Assembly: GCF_022479115.1 (NCBI RefSeq)
Contig: NZ_CP092497.1
Span: forward strand, 3,596,001-3,660,000
DNA from: Amycolatopsis sp. EV170708-02-1
Lineage (GTDB): Bacteria > Actinomycetota > Actinomycetes > Mycobacteriales > Pseudonocardiaceae
DNA: 64,000 nucleotides
Reading direction: 5' to 3'
In this document: piece by piece, positions 8,510-19,872 of the stretch
Layout of the letters: every line of letters starts with the position of its first letter
Position numbering within the stretch: position 1 is the first letter of the stretch
The notes under the pieces: generated by a model
What the model saw: only the letters and a program-made list of their open reading frames with translations
What the model was told of the DNA's origin: nothing
Database searches by the model: none
Translations under genes and position numbers: made by a program

Positions 8510-8767
8510 GTGAGCAACATCGTTCTTGCGCAGGCTGCCGAGGCCGCTTCCAACATCAACCCGGGTCTCGCCGCCATCGGCTACGGCCTCGGCGCGATCG
8601 GCCCCGGTATCGGTGTGGGTCTGATCTTCGCCGCGGTCATCAACGGCACCGCCCGTCAGCCGGAGGCGCAGGGCAAGCTGCAGAGCATCGCCTTCTCGAC
8701 CTTCGTGCTGACCGAGGTGCTGGCGCTGATCGGTATCGTTATCTACTTCCTCGCCTCCGTCGGCTGA
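8510..8767 (+). CDS. atpE: F0F1 ATP synthase subunit c
   Basis: An 85-residue hairpin of two membrane helices that forms the rotating proteolipid ring. Helix 1 carries the glycine repeat [15 protein letters not shown]. The polar loop is ARQPE, and the ion-carrying carboxylate is Glu69 in [11 protein letters not shown] one-residue pattern of this kind indicates proton rather than sodium coupling. GTG 8510 is preceded by GAAGGGA. The protein is the target of diarylquinolines in mycobacteria; whether this one binds them cannot be read from here. Confidence 0.97.
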   Translation: MSNIVLAQAAEAASNINPGLAAIGYGLGAIGPGIGVGLIFAAVINGTARQPEAQGKLQSIAFSTFVLTEVLALIGIVIYFLASVG

Positions 8768-8801
8768 GTTTTTCCTGGCTCATCTCGCTTAAGGAGACGT
8801 T

Positions 8802-9359
8802 GTGCTGAAGACCGAATTGGTGTTGGCCGCAGGAGACGCGCCCAACCCGATCGTGCCGCACGTTCCCGAGCTCATCCTCGGGTTCATCGCCTTCCTTCTG
8901 CTGCTGTTCGTTCTGAAGAAGTACGTCGTTCCCCGTTTCGAGGCGACCTACGAGGAGCGGACCAAGCTGATCGAAGGTGGCATCGAGCGGGCCGAAAAGG
9001 CTCAGGCCGAAGCCGAAGAAAACCTTGCGCAGTACAAGGCGCAGCTGGCGGAAGCCCGATCCGAGGCCGCGAAGATCCGCGACGACGCCCGGCTCGAAGC
9101 CGAGCAGATCAAGGCGGAACTGCGGGCCGAAGCGGAGGCCGAGTCCCAGCGCATCGTCGCCCAGGGGCAGGCTCAGCTGCAGGCCCAGAAGGCGCAGATC
9201 ATCGCCGAGCTGCGCGCCGAACTCGGCCGTAACTCCGTCGAGCTGGCCAGCCGCATCGTCGGCGAGTCGCTCGCGGACGACGCGCGCCGTCACGGCACCG
9301 TGGACCGGTTCCTCGCCGAGCTGGAGACCGCTGGTGCCTCCAACGGAGCAGGAAAGTAG
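8802..9359 (+). CDS. atpF: F0F1 ATP synthase subunit b
   Basis: Peripheral-stalk subunit, 185 residues, with one N-terminal membrane helix (about 20-43) and a long charged, Ala/Glu-rich coiled coil (50-165). GTG 8802 follows AAGGAG at 8791. Subunits b and delta are separate genes here, unlike the fused b-delta of mycobacteria, which supports a Pseudonocardiaceae rather than a mycobacterial origin. Confidence 0.95.
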   Translation: MLKTELVLAAGDAPNPIVPHVPELILGFIAFLLLLFVLKKYVVPRFEATYEERTKLIEGGIERAEKAQAEAEENLAQYKAQLAEARSEAAKIRDDARLEAEQIKAELRAEAEAESQRIVAQGQAQLQAQKAQIIAELRAELGRNSVELASRIVGESLADDARRHGTVDRFLAELETAGASNGAGK

Positions 9360-9365
9360 ACCAGA

Positions 9366-10187
9366 ATGACGCTGCATGCTGCGAGCCGTGAAGCGCTCGA
9401 CCTCGCCGAGAAGCGTCTCGGCGAGGTTCTGGCCGCCGCGGGTACGGACCCGGCGACGGTCGGCGACGAGCTGCTTTCGGTCGTCGCCCTGCTGGACCGG
9501 GAGATCGGCCTGCGCCGGGCCGTCGCCGACGGTTCGGCCTCGTCCGAAGCCCGGATCGGCCTCGCCCGCGGGATCCTCGCGGGCAAGGTTTCCGAACCGG
9601 CCCTGCAGGTGCTCGACTCCGTGGCGGGCAGCCGCTGGTCGAGCCCGCGCGAACTGACCGACGGGCTCGAGGCCCTCGGCCGCTCGGCGCTGCTCACCAG
9701 TGCGGAGAAGTCCGGGAACATCGACGCTGTCGAAGACGAGCTGTTCCGGGTCAGTCGTATCGTCGCGGGTGAGCCGGAGCTCGAACGGGCACTGTCCGAC
9801 CTGACCGCCCCCGCGGAGGCGAAGCGGACCCTGGTCCGCACCTTGTTCGCCGACAAGGTGGACGTGGTCACCAAGACCCTCGTCGAGCAGGTCGTCCTGC
9901 GCGCCAAGGGCCGTGGGGTCGGCAACGCCCTCGAAGAGCTGGTCCAGCTGGCCGCGGAACGCCGTGAGCGCTCGGTCGCCCGGGTGACCAGCGCGAGCGC
10001 GCTTTCCGACGAACAGCAGGCCCGGCTGAGCGAGAAGCTCAACGCCCTTTACGGGCGGCAGCTCGCGCTGCACGTCGAGGTCGACCCGTCACTCGGCGGC
10101 GGGCTCGTCGTCCGCGTCGGCGACGAGGTCATCGACGGCAGCACCGCGGGGCGCATCGACGCCCTGCGTCGCCGGCTGGCCGGCTGA
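9366..10187 (+). CDS. atpH: F0F1 ATP synthase subunit delta
   Basis: Links the peripheral stalk to the top of the F1 hexamer. At 273 residues it is about 90 longer than the E. coli protein, as is common in actinobacteria. The extra part is an N-terminal helical segment rich in Leu and Arg. The C-terminal family signature is seen as DPSLGGGLVVRVGDEVIDGS (about 239-258). ATG 9366 lies 6 bp after the atpF stop. Confidence 0.93.
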   Translation: MTLHAASREALDLAEKRLGEVLAAAGTDPATVGDELLSVVALLDREIGLRRAVADGSASSEARIGLARGILAGKVSEPALQVLDSVAGSRWSSPRELTDGLEALGRSALLTSAEKSGNIDAVEDELFRVSRIVAGEPELERALSDLTAPAEAKRTLVRTLFADKVDVVTKTLVEQVVLRAKGRGVGNALEELVQLAAERRERSVARVTSASALSDEQQARLSEKLNALYGRQLALHVEVDPSLGGGLVVRVGDEVIDGSTAGRIDALRRRLAG

Positions 10188-10241
10188 ACCCACAACAACG
10201 ACTTTGCACACTGGCACGAACGAAGCGAGAGCGGGAACGAA

Positions 10242-11879
10242 ATGGCGGAGCTGACGATCTCCTCGGATGAGATCCGTAGCGCGATCGAGAACTACGTCTC
10301 GAGTTACGCCCCGGACGTGAGCCGGGAAGAGGTTGGCGTCGTCGTCGACGCCGGTGACGGTATCGCCCACATCGAGGGTCTTCCCTCGGCGATGGCCAAC
10401 GAGCTGCTCGAGTTCCCCGGCGGGGTCCTCGGCGTGGCGCTGAACCTGGACGCGCGCTCCATCGGTGCCGCGATCCTCGGTGACTTCGAGACCGTCGTCG
10501 AAGGTCAGGAAGTCAAGCGGACCGGTCAGGTCCTCTCGGTTCCGGTCGGCGAGGGCTACCTCGGCCGCGTCGTGAACCCGCTGGGCGCCCCGATCGACGG
10601 CCTCGGCGAGATCGAGACCACCGAGCGTCGCCCGCTGGAGGTCAAGGCCGCTTCGGTGGTCGAGCGCCAGCCGGTGTCGGAGCCGCTGCAGACCGGTATC
10701 ACCGCGATCGACGCGATGACCCCGATCGGCCGTGGCCAGCGTCAGCTGATCATCGGTGACCGCAAGACCGGTAAGACGGCCGTCGCGGTGGACACGATCA
10801 TCAACCAGAAGGCCAACTGGGAGACCGGCGACCCGAAGAAGCAGGTTCGCTGCATCTACGTCGCGGTCGGCCAGAAGGGCTCCACGATCGCCGCGGTCAA
10901 GAAGTCCCTCGAGGACGCCGGCGCGATGGAGTACACCACCATCGTCGCGGCCCCCGCGTCGGACTCCGCCGGCTTCAAGTGGATCGCGCCGTACACCGGC
11001 TCGGCCATCGGCCAGCACTGGATGTACGAGGGCAAGCACGTCCTCATCGTGTTCGACGACCTGACCAAGCAGGCCGACGCCTACCGCGCGATCTCGCTGC
11101 TGCTGCGTCGCCCGCCGGGCCGTGAAGCCTTCCCCGGCGACGTCTTCTACTTGCACTCCCGTCTCCTCGAGCGGTGCGCGAAGCTCTCGGACGAGCTGGG
11201 GGCGGGCTCGCTGACCGGTCTCCCGATCATCGAGACCAAGGCGAACGACGTGTCGGCCTACATCCCGACCAACGTCATCTCGATCACCGACGGTCAGTGC
11301 TTCTTCCAGTCGGACCTGTTCAACGCCGGTCAGCGCCCGGCCATCGACGTGGGTATCTCGGTCTCCCGCGTGGGTGGTGCCGCGCAGGTCAAGGCGATGA
11401 AGGACGTTTCGGGTTCGCTCCGTATCGACCTGTCGCAGTACCGCGAGCTGGAGGCCTTCGCGGCCTTCGCCTCGGACCTCGACGACGCGTCGAAGGCGCA
11501 GCTCGAGCGTGGTGCCCGGCTGTACGAGGTGCTCAAGCAGCCGCAGTACTCGCCGATCCCGGTCGAGGAGCAGGTCGTCACGGTGTACCTCGGCACGAAC
11601 GGTCACTTCGACACCGTTCCGACCGAGGACGTGCGCCGCTTCCGCGACGAGTTCGTCGACTCCGCGCGTCGCAAGCACGGAGAGCTCCTCAAGGACATCC
11701 GCGAGTCGGGCAAGTTCTCCAAGGAGACCGCCGAAGGGCTGGTCGACGCGGTGAACGAGTTCAAGAAGGAGTTCACCACCTCCGAGGGCAAGAGCCTGGT
11801 CGAGGTCTCCGACGCGATGGACGCCGAGAAGGTCGGGCAGGAGACCGTCAAGGTCAACAAGCCCGCCCCGAAGAAGTGA
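10242..11879 (+). CDS. atpA: F0F1 ATP synthase subunit alpha
   Basis: Non-catalytic nucleotide-binding subunit of the F1 hexamer, 545 residues. A beta-barrel crown (1-95), a P-loop GDRKTGKTA near 172-180, the arginine-finger region [10 protein letters not shown] and a helical C-terminus are all visible. The C-terminal tail is about 35 residues longer than in E. coli and lysine-rich. In mycobacteria a comparable extension suppresses ATP hydrolysis; the same role here is inference. ATG 10242 begins the frame after a weak GAGAGCGGG site. Confidence 0.97.
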   Translation: MAELTISSDEIRSAIENYVSSYAPDVSREEVGVVVDAGDGIAHIEGLPSAMANELLEFPGGVLGVALNLDARSIGAAILGDFETVVEGQEVKRTGQVLSVPVGEGYLGRVVNPLGAPIDGLGEIETTERRPLEVKAASVVERQPVSEPLQTGITAIDAMTPIGRGQRQLIIGDRKTGKTAVAVDTIINQKANWETGDPKKQVRCIYVAVGQKGSTIAAVKKSLEDAGAMEYTTIVAAPASDSAGFKWIAPYTGSAIGQHWMYEGKHVLIVFDDLTKQADAYRAISLLLRRPPGREAFPGDVFYLHSRLLERCAKLSDELGAGSLTGLPIIETKANDVSAYIPTNVISITDGQCFFQSDLFNAGQRPAIDVGISVSRVGGAAQVKAMKDVSGSLRIDLSQYRELEAFAAFASDLDDASKAQLERGARLYEVLKQPQYSPIPVEEQVVTVYLGTNGHFDTVPTEDVRRFRDEFVDSARRKHGELLKDIRESGKFSKETAEGLVDAVNEFKKEFTTSEGKSLVEVSDAMDAEKVGQETVKVNKPAPKK

Positions 11880-11890
11880 GCTGATAGCTC

Positions 11891-14253
<2,363 letters not shown>

Positions 14254-14263
14254 TGTTCCGATG

Positions 14264-14306
14264 AGCGGCGGGATCAGTGTCTACTGTGGACGCTGGTCCC
14301 GCCGTT
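14264..14306 (+). promoter_or_regulatory. 19-bp RNA hairpin between atpD and atpC
   Basis: Left arm 14264-14282 and right arm 14288-14306 pair along all 19 positions as RNA, with about five G-U pairs, around a 5-base loop. No T-tract follows, so it is more likely a processing or attenuation element within the operon than a full terminator. Confidence 0.6.
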
Positions 14307-14367
14307 CGCTTACTGGGATCGTCGACTATTACACTCGGTGCCAGCACCTGAGGTGAAGGGAAGCTAC

Positions 14368-14733
14368 GTGGCTGAGATTTCTGTCGAGCTGGTAGCCGTC
14401 GAGCGCCGTCTCTGGTCCGGTACCGCCACGTTCGTGGTGGCGCAGACCACCGAAGGCGAGATCGGCATCATGGCCGGTCACGAGCCGGTTCTGGGCCAGC
14501 TCGTCGAGGGTGGTGTCGTGAAGGTGACGACCACGGACGGCGAGACCGTGACCGCCGCGGTGCACGGCGGGTTCCTGTCGGTCACCGCGACCGGCGTGAG
14601 CATCCTCGCCGAGAGCGCGGAGCTTTCGGACGAGATCGACGTCGACGCGGCCAAGAAGGCGCTGAGCGGCGAAGACGAGCAAGAGCGGGCTAGGGCGACC
14701 GCCCAGCTTCGCGCGGCCGGTCAGTCAGTCTGA
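14368..14733 (+). CDS. atpC: F0F1 ATP synthase subunit epsilon
   Basis: Small rotor subunit that regulates hydrolysis, 121 residues. The N-terminal beta-sandwich begins [20 protein letters not shown] and contains [15 protein letters not shown] and HGGFLSV. The C-terminal part is a short helical hairpin ending in a charged tail. GTG 14368 is chosen over a GTG 30 bases upstream because GAAGGG precedes it and the protein then starts as in mycobacterial AtpC. It is the last gene of the operon. Confidence 0.95.
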   Translation: MAEISVELVAVERRLWSGTATFVVAQTTEGEIGIMAGHEPVLGQLVEGGVVKVTTTDGETVTAAVHGGFLSVTATGVSILAESAELSDEIDVDAAKKALSGEDEQERARATAQLRAAGQSV

Positions 14734-14758
14734 CCGGGCGAAGGACAGGGGCCGGGCC

Positions 14759-15193
14759 GTGGAAATCGCCGTGGGTGTTCTCGGGGCCCTGACCGTCCTG
14801 GCCGTTCTCGCGGCCTGGTATTCGTTGCGGTGGGTCCGGATGCGCCGCGGTGGCGGCGTGAGCGTCGCGCTGCGGTGGCGTCCGGACGAGGCGCGGTCCA
14901 GCTGGCATCTGGGGCTGGGCCGCTACGAGGGCGAGAAGTTCGTCTGGTTCCGGGTGTGGAGCCTGCGGACGGGCCCGGATCGCGTGTTCGAGCGCGAAAG
15001 CATGGAGATCGCGGACCGGCGGGACCCCTCCGGCACGGAGGCGTACGCCGTCCCCGAAGGTTCGATCGTCCTGCGGTGCGAGTCCGCCAGGCAGGAGGCG
15101 ATCGAGATCGCGATGGGTCCCGGCGCCCTCACCGGCTTCCTTTCCTGGCTGGAGTCGGCCCCACCGGGCCGCCGCCTCCCGCGCGCTTCCTGA
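14759..15193 (+). CDS. DUF2550 family membrane-anchored protein
   Basis: A 144-residue protein with one N-terminal membrane helix (about 3-23) followed by a basic RWVRMRRGGG stop-transfer segment and a small beta-rich cytoplasmic domain. No catalytic motif is visible. A protein of this family follows atpC in M. tuberculosis (Rv1312), and that conserved place is the main reason for the family call. GTG 14759 is 25 bp after atpC, so it may belong to the operon. The stop is followed at once by the 21-bp repeat array. Confidence 0.8.
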   Translation: MEIAVGVLGALTVLAVLAAWYSLRWVRMRRGGGVSVALRWRPDEARSSWHLGLGRYEGEKFVWFRVWSLRTGPDRVFERESMEIADRRDPSGTEAYAVPEGSIVLRCESARQEAIEIAMGPGALTGFLSWLESAPPGRRLPRAS

Positions 15194-15195
15194 GA

Positions 15196-15300
15196 TACGC
15201 CTCCAATCACGCGAGTTACGCCTCCAAGCACGCGAGTTACGCCTCCAATCACGCGTGTCGTCCCTCTGATCACGCGAGTTCGCCGTTCCGGCACGCCGTA
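15196..15300. repeat. array of five 21-bp direct repeats (family E)
   Basis: Five exact-length units start at 15196, 15217, 15238, 15259 and 15280. The first three are nearly identical, with core CCTCCAAGCACGCGAGT; the last two are diverged. There are no spacers. The array fills the gap between the DUF2550 stop and the EPSP synthase start. A longer version in both orientations occurs at 51289-51575. Confidence 0.85.
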
Positions 15301-15310
15301 TGCTCACGCC

Positions 15311-16546
15311 GTGACCATCGTCGACATCCCCGGTTCGAAGTCGATCACCGCCCGAGGCCTGTTCCTCGCGGCCGCCGCCCACGGGACGACCGTGCTGAGC
15401 AGGCCGCTGCGTTCGGACGACTCCGAGGGCTTCGCCGAGGGCCTCCTCAAGCTCGGCTATCAGGTTTCCCGCGCTTCCGGCGAGTGGACGATCGAGGGCA
15501 GGCCGGAGGGCCCCGCCGTCGACAGCGCCGACGTCTTCTGCCGTGACGGCGCCACCACCGCGCGCTTCCTGCCCGCACTGGCCGCCGCCGGGCACGGCAC
15601 CTTCCGGTTCGACGCCTCCGAGCAGATGCGCGCCCGGCCGCTGGGGCCGCTCACCGACGCGTTGCTGGAGCTGGGCGTCGACCTGACCTTCGAAGGCTCG
15701 CCGGGCCACCATCCGCTGGTGGTGCGCGCCGCCGGGATCAAGGGCGGCGAACTGACGCTGGACGCGGGGCTGTCCTCGCAGTTCCTGACCGCGTTGCTGC
15801 TGGTCGGGCCCCTGACCGCCGAGGGCCTGCGGATCACCGTCACGGATCTCGTTTCGGTGCCCTACGTCGAGATCACCATCGCGATGATGCGGCGCTTCGG
15901 CGTCGAGGTCGTCCGTGACGGCGACACGTTCGTCGTGCCGCCGACGCCGTATCAGGCCTGCCGCTACGAGATCGAGCCCGACGCGTCGACGTCCAGCTAC
16001 TTCTTCGCGGCGGCGGCGTTGACCGGTCGTTCGGTGACCGTGCCGGGGCTCGCCGAGGGCGCTCTGCAAGGGGATCTGGCCTTCGTCGAGGTCCTGCGGC
16101 AGATGGGCGCGGACGTCGAGGTCGGCCCGGACGCCGTGACCGTGACCGGGACGGGCGGGCTGCGCGGCGTCACGGTGAACATGCGCGACATCTCCGACAC
16201 CGTGCCGACGCTCGCGGCCATCGCGCCGTTCGCGGACGGGCCGGTGCGGATCGAGGACGTCTACAACACGCGGATCAAGGAATGCGACCGGCTGGCGGCG
16301 TGCGAGGAGAACCTGCGCGCGATGGGCGTCTCGGTCGAGACCGGGCGGGACTGGATCGAGATCCGGCCTGGCACGCCGGCGGGGGCGCTCGTGAAGTGCC
16401 GCCGGGACCACCGGATCGCGATGGCGTTCAGCATCACGGGACTGCGGACGCCGGGGATCACGCTGGACGACCCCGGTTGCGTGAAGAAGACCTTCCCCGG
16501 CTTCCACGACGCCCTGGCTTCGCTTCGGGCTTCCTGGGGCCTCTGA
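15311..16546 (+). CDS. aroA: 3-phosphoshikimate 1-carboxyvinyltransferase (EPSP synthase), atypical
   Basis: Transfers the enolpyruvyl group of PEP to shikimate-3-phosphate, the sixth step of the shikimate pathway. At 411 residues it is of normal length. Catalytic and binding segments are present: PGSKSITAR near the start, SSQFLTALLL, TRIKECDR (Glu341 and Arg344 of E. coli), RRDHRIAMAF (Asp384-Arg386) and KKTFPGF (Lys411). The PEP pocket reads CRDGATTARF where E. coli has GNAGTAMRP. Aligned on TxxR, Gly96 becomes Ala and Pro101 becomes Phe. Ala at that place is known from glyphosate-insensitive enzymes. It is not at this locus in mycobacteria, so it is an insertion and perhaps a second copy. 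GTG 15311. Confidence 0.85.
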   Translation: MTIVDIPGSKSITARGLFLAAAAHGTTVLSRPLRSDDSEGFAEGLLKLGYQVSRASGEWTIEGRPEGPAVDSADVFCRDGATTARFLPALAAAGHGTFRFDASEQMRARPLGPLTDALLELGVDLTFEGSPGHHPLVVRAAGIKGGELTLDAGLSSQFLTALLLVGPLTAEGLRITVTDLVSVPYVEITIAMMRRFGVEVVRDGDTFVVPPTPYQACRYEIEPDASTSSYFFAAAALTGRSVTVPGLAEGALQGDLAFVEVLRQMGADVEVGPDAVTVTGTGGLRGVTVNMRDISDTVPTLAAIAPFADGPVRIEDVYNTRIKECDRLAACEENLRAMGVSVETGRDWIEIRPGTPAGALVKCRRDHRIAMAFSITGLRTPGITLDDPGCVKKTFPGFHDALASLRASWGL

Positions 16547-16548
16547 AG

Positions 16549-16569
16549 CATTTAGTCCTCTGAATGCGG
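16549..16569. repeat. half of a family A palindrome
   Basis: Only one arm of the family A element is present (TTTAGTCCTCTGAATGCGG), a few bases after the EPSP synthase stop, and no complementary arm follows. It looks like a decayed or incompletely inserted copy. Confidence 0.6.
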
Positions 16570-16614
16570 CATTTCTACCGGGCTTCGGACGTGATCCGCG
16601 TCTATTCTCGGTCC

Positions 16615-16773
16615 ATGACTCAGAGCGAGGACACGAACCGCTGGAGCCACCTTCCCGAGCCCGTGTCCCTGGAGGACACGATCACGATGAAGGCGATCGA
16701 CCCGGGCAAGGACGGCACGCCCGACGTCGACCTCGAGCGTTATTGGGCAGCACAGGAGCAGGGCCGATTGTGA
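16615..16773 (+). CDS. small conserved-looking hypothetical protein, 52 aa
   Basis: A hydrophilic, acidic 52-residue protein with no signal or membrane segment and no motif I recognise. ATG 16615 is chosen over an upstream open frame because a -10-like TATTCT (16603-16608) ends exactly 6 bases before it, implying a leaderless message. The codons are G/C-ending as in real genes here. Its stop TGA is the first part of a family C palindrome. It converges on cobO. Confidence 0.6.
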   Translation: MTQSEDTNRWSHLPEPVSLEDTITMKAIDPGKDGTPDVDLERYWAAQEQGRL

Positions 16774-16774
16774 G

Positions 16775-16821
16775 CTGACGGACGCTTTCGCCGCATCGGA
16801 CGCGGTGAAAGCGTCCTTCAG
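16775..16821. repeat. palindromic repeat, family C copy 1
   Basis: Arms of 20 bp (16775-16794 and 16802-16821) with two mismatches around a 7-base loop, built on GGACGCTTTC / GAAAGCGTCC. It lies between the small gene and cobO, which converge, and starts one base after the small gene's stop. The normal cobO stop (16818-16820) is inside its right arm. The as-read frame of cobO runs through it. Confidence 0.8.
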
Positions 16822-17389
16822 TCCGCCCCGCCGGGCTGCCACAAGATGTCCCGTCCGGATTCGCCAGCCGCGACAGGATGAACAGCAGATCCGAGAGCCG
16901 GTTCAGGTATTTGATCGCCAGCTGGTTCGTCGTGGCCTGCTCGGCCTCGAACAGTGCCCAGCCGGACCGTTCGGCCCGCCGCGCGACCGTGCGGGCCTGA
17001 TGCAGGAATGCCGCCCCCGGGGTGCCACCCGGCAGGATGAACGACGTCAGCTTCGGCACGCGCTCGTTGAACTCGTCGCACCAGCCTTCCAGCCGCTCGA
17101 TGTACCGCTCGGTGATGCGCAGCGGCTCGTACGGCGGGTTCTCCACGATCGGCGCGCACAGATCCGCGCCGACGTCGAAGAGATCGTTCTGTACCGCACG
17201 CAGCACCTGCGTGATCTCCTCGGGAAGACCGCCCATCGCGAGCGCGAGCCCGATGACGGAGTTGGCTTCGTCGACGTCGGCGTACGCGCCCAGCCGTGGC
17301 GACGTCTTCGGCACGCGGGAGCCGTCGCCGAGCGCCGTGGTGCCGTTGTCGCCGACCTTCGTGTACACGCGGTTGATGCGAACGACCAT
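16818..17389 (-). CDS. cob(I)alamin adenosyltransferase, PduO type, with 3' frameshift
   Basis: Attaches the adenosyl group of ATP to cob(I)alamin to form coenzyme B12. The start MVVRINRVYTKVGDNGTTAL and RLGAYADVDEANS carry the PduO ATP-binding residues, and SFILPGGTPGAAFLHQARTV carries the family signature. The C-terminus should end near NPDGDILWQPGGAD. The frame as read turns into NPDGTSCGSPAG and continues to 16682 (235 aa). The expected ILWQPGGAD stop is in another frame at 16818. One base missing from the CCC run at 16850-16852 explains this. Position before murA is as in M. tuberculosis (Rv1314c). It can supply B12 to the mutase at 23442. Confidence 0.85.
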
Positions 17390-17450
17390 GAAGCCGACTC
17401 TACCGGCCCGGCGTAAGGCAAATCCGGGCGAGAGGGCATGATTGGCGCCC

Positions 17451-18725
17451 ATGAGCGAGCACTTCGACGTGCACGGCGGAGCACGGCTGGTCGGCGAGGT
17501 CGACGTGGTCGGGGCCAAGAACAGCGTGCTGAAACTGATGGCCGCGGCCCTGCTGGCCGAGGGTACGACGACCATCACGAACTGCCCCCAGATCCTGGAC
17601 GTTCCCCTGATGGGCGACGTCCTGCGCAGTGTCGGCTGCGACGTCGTCATCGACGGTGACACCGCCAAGATCACCACCCCGGCCGAGCTGTCGCACCGGG
17701 CCGATTCGGCCGCGATGGGCAAGCTGCGCGCGTCGGTGTGCGTGCTGGGACCGCTGGTCGGACGGCTCAAGCAGGCCGTCGTGGCGCTGCCGGGCGGGGA
17801 CGCCATCGGTTCGCGGCCGCTGGACATGCACCAGAACGGCCTGCGCAAGCTGGGTGCCACCAGCACCATCGAGCACGGCTGTGTCGTGGCGAAGGCCGAC
17901 GGGCTGCGCGGCGCGCAGATCTGGCTGGACTTCCCGAGCGTCGGCGCCACCGAGAACATCCTGATGGCCGCCGTGCTCGCCGAGGGCACCACGGTCATCG
18001 ACAACGCCGCGCGCGAGCCCGAGATCGTCGACATCTGCACGATGCTGACCGAGATGGGCGCGAAGGTCGAAGGCGCGGGCACCTCGACCCTGACCGTCGA
18101 GGGCGTCGAGAAGCTGCACCCCACCGAGCATCGCGTGATCGGCGACCGGATCGTCGGCGCGACCTGGGCGTTCGCCGCCGCGATGACCCGCGGCGACCTG
18201 ACCGTCCGCGGCGTCAACCCGCACTACCTCGACCTGGTCCTCGACAAGCTCCGCCTGGCGGGCGCCGAGGTCGAGACGTTCGACGACAAGGGCTTCCGCA
18301 TCGTCCAGAACGAGCGCCCGAAGGCCGTCGACTGGGTGACGCTGCCGTACCCCGGTTTCGCGACCGACCTGCAGCCGTTCGCGGTGGCGTTGTCGGCGGT
18401 TTCCGAAGGCACGTCGATGATCACGGAGAACATCTACGAGGCCCGGTTCCGGTTCATCGAAGAGATGATGCGGCTTTCCGGCGACGCGCGCACCGACGGG
18501 CACCACGCCGTCGTCCGCGGCGTGGAGAAGCTTTCGAGCGCTCCGGTGTGGGCGGCGGACATCCGTGCCGGCGCCGGGCTCGTGCTGGCCGGGCTCTGCG
18601 CGGACGGCGTCACCGAGGTCTGGGACGTCTTCCACATCGACCGCGGTTACCCGCATTTCGTCGAGAACCTGAACCGGCTCGGCGCCCGCATCGAACGCGT
18701 CGCGGGCGAACCCGAGCGGGCTTGA
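17451..18725 (+). CDS. murA: UDP-N-acetylglucosamine 1-carboxyvinyltransferase
   Basis: First committed enzyme of peptidoglycan precursor synthesis, adding enolpyruvate from PEP to UDP-GlcNAc in the cytoplasm. The 424-residue protein has [15 protein letters not shown] at 21-35 (catalytic Lys23) and the flexible loop [10 protein letters not shown]. The loop has Asp117 where E. coli has the fosfomycin-alkylated Cys115, as in M. tuberculosis, so the enzyme should be insensitive to fosfomycin. ATG 17451 is used; an in-frame TTG at 17442 is closer to GAGAGGG and is an alternative. Confidence 0.95.
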   Translation: MSEHFDVHGGARLVGEVDVVGAKNSVLKLMAAALLAEGTTTITNCPQILDVPLMGDVLRSVGCDVVIDGDTAKITTPAELSHRADSAAMGKLRASVCVLGPLVGRLKQAVVALPGGDAIGSRPLDMHQNGLRKLGATSTIEHGCVVAKADGLRGAQIWLDFPSVGATENILMAAVLAEGTTVIDNAAREPEIVDICTMLTEMGAKVEGAGTSTLTVEGVEKLHPTEHRVIGDRIVGATWAFAAAMTRGDLTVRGVNPHYLDLVLDKLRLAGAEVETFDDKGFRIVQNERPKAVDWVTLPYPGFATDLQPFAVALSAVSEGTSMITENIYEARFRFIEEMMRLSGDARTDGHHAVVRGVEKLSSAPVWAADIRAGAGLVLAGLCADGVTEVWDVFHIDRGYPHFVENLNRLGARIERVAGEPERA

Positions 18726-18775
18726 GCGAAGTTGCAGAGTTGCTGGTCGGCGCCGCTCCCAGAAGGGCGACCGAC

Positions 18776-18832
18776 GTGAGGGGTGTGTGGATATAGGGAC
18801 ATTGAACGTCCCTATATCCACACACCCCTCAC
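18776..18832. terminator. 25-bp perfect hairpin between murA and the serine protease
   Basis: Arms 18776-18800 and 18808-18832 are perfectly complementary around a 7-base loop (ATTGAAC). The stem core GGTGTGTGGATATAGGGAC is unlike families A-C. It separates two convergent genes and may stop transcription from both, although no T-tract is present. The remaining bases to 18921 show nothing clear. Confidence 0.75.
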
Positions 18833-18921
18833 TAGCGGTAACACTTGCGCGCCGCCGGCCACAGCGAGCGACGTGACCGGCGACGTCCTGCGACTTTGCC
18901 GAGCCTCGGCGTTAAGCGCGA

Positions 18922-19794
18922 TCAGGGCAGGGCGACGAATGGCGCGAGGAAGTCCCGCGACGTCGGCGAGTCCAGCCGGTAGGTGACGTTGGTGGCGTAG
19001 CAAGGGCCGTCACCGGTGATGGTCGTCGACACGAGGACGCGCTGACCGCCGATCGTGGCGAAGTTCGGCCCGCCGGAGTCGCCGTAGCAGGCGCCGCCGT
19101 TGCCCTGGGGCGCCGTCATCGCGAGCCGCACCCAGGTCTTGTTGAGCGCGTCGAAGGTGACGGGCGCCTTCATCCGGACGCCGCCGCCGGGATGCGTGTG
19201 CCCGCCCGGCCCGTTCACGGCTTCCTGCGTGCCGTAGCCCGCGACCACGAACGGCGTCGAGTTCAGTCCCTGCGGGCCGAGCTTGTCGAGCTGACCGGCG
19301 CTGGGCAGCTTCGCGGGGGTGAAGCTCCAGCGTGCGGCGACCTGCTTCGCGGGCAGCTGGACGACGGCGATGTCGTGCGAGTCGGCCGAGTTGCCGGGGT
19401 AGCCGGGCTCGTTGTGCGCGACGCCCTCGACGGCGACGGCCTTGGCGACCGCCGCCGGGTCGCCGGGGTACTTCTTCGCGGCCGCGTCGAGTCCCGCTTG
19501 CACGTCCTGGTCGAGCGAGACGAAGAACCGCACGTTGGCGGGCCAATCGGTGGTGCAGTGCGCGGCGGTGAGGAACGTGTCGGCGTCGATCATGGTGCCG
19601 GAGCACACCCAGTCGACCCGGTCGGGTGTGGCGGGGTCGCCGTCGTTGTCCCAGGTGGCGACGAGCGCGCCGACCTCGGTGCGCTCGGGCGCCGGGGTGG
19701 CGTTGTAGGAGTTGATCGCGGTCGCGGCGGTGGCGCCGCCCAGCAGCAGGGCGGCGGCCATCGCCGCGACGGTGGCGGCGGGGGTGAACCTCAC
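18922..19794 (-). CDS. secreted trypsin-like serine protease
   Basis: A 290-residue exported S1-family protease. Residues 1-27 form a signal peptide. The triad is complete: His79 in TAAHC, Asp141 in SHDIAVVQL, Ser240 in CYGDSGGPN. Cys64/Cys80 and Cys236 with a later Cys can form the usual disulfides. The substrate-pocket residue six before Ser240 lies in NGGACYGDS and does not show the trypsin Asp, so Arg/Lys specificity is doubtful. It faces murA and is followed upstream by a cell-wall protein and two exporters on the same strand. Confidence 0.88.
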   Translation of the reverse strand: MRFTPAATVAAMAAALLLGGATAATAINSYNATPAPERTEVGALVATWDNDGDPATPDRVDWVCSGTMIDADTFLTAAHCTTDWPANVRFFVSLDQDVQAGLDAAAKKYPGDPAAVAKAVAVEGVAHNEPGYPGNSADSHDIAVVQLPAKQVAARWSFTPAKLPSAGQLDKLGPQGLNSTPFVVAGYGTQEAVNGPGGHTHPGGGVRMKAPVTFDALNKTWVRLAMTAPQGNGGACYGDSGGPNFATIGGQRVLVSTTITGDGPCYATNVTYRLDSPTSRDFLAPFVALP

Positions 19795-19872
19795 GAACGG
19801 CCTCCTCGGCTAGATGCTTCTGGAGACGGGATTCAACGTGGTGGACGCGGGAAAGTCACCCGCCGAAAGTAG

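Noticed and set aside
15196..15300. 21-bp array as CRISPR or as coding extension
   Set aside because: Units touch without spacers and no cas genes exist; the reading frame stops before the array.
18783..18986. Small open frame across the hairpin after murA
   Set aside because: It is translated from both arms of the palindrome and has no ribosome site.
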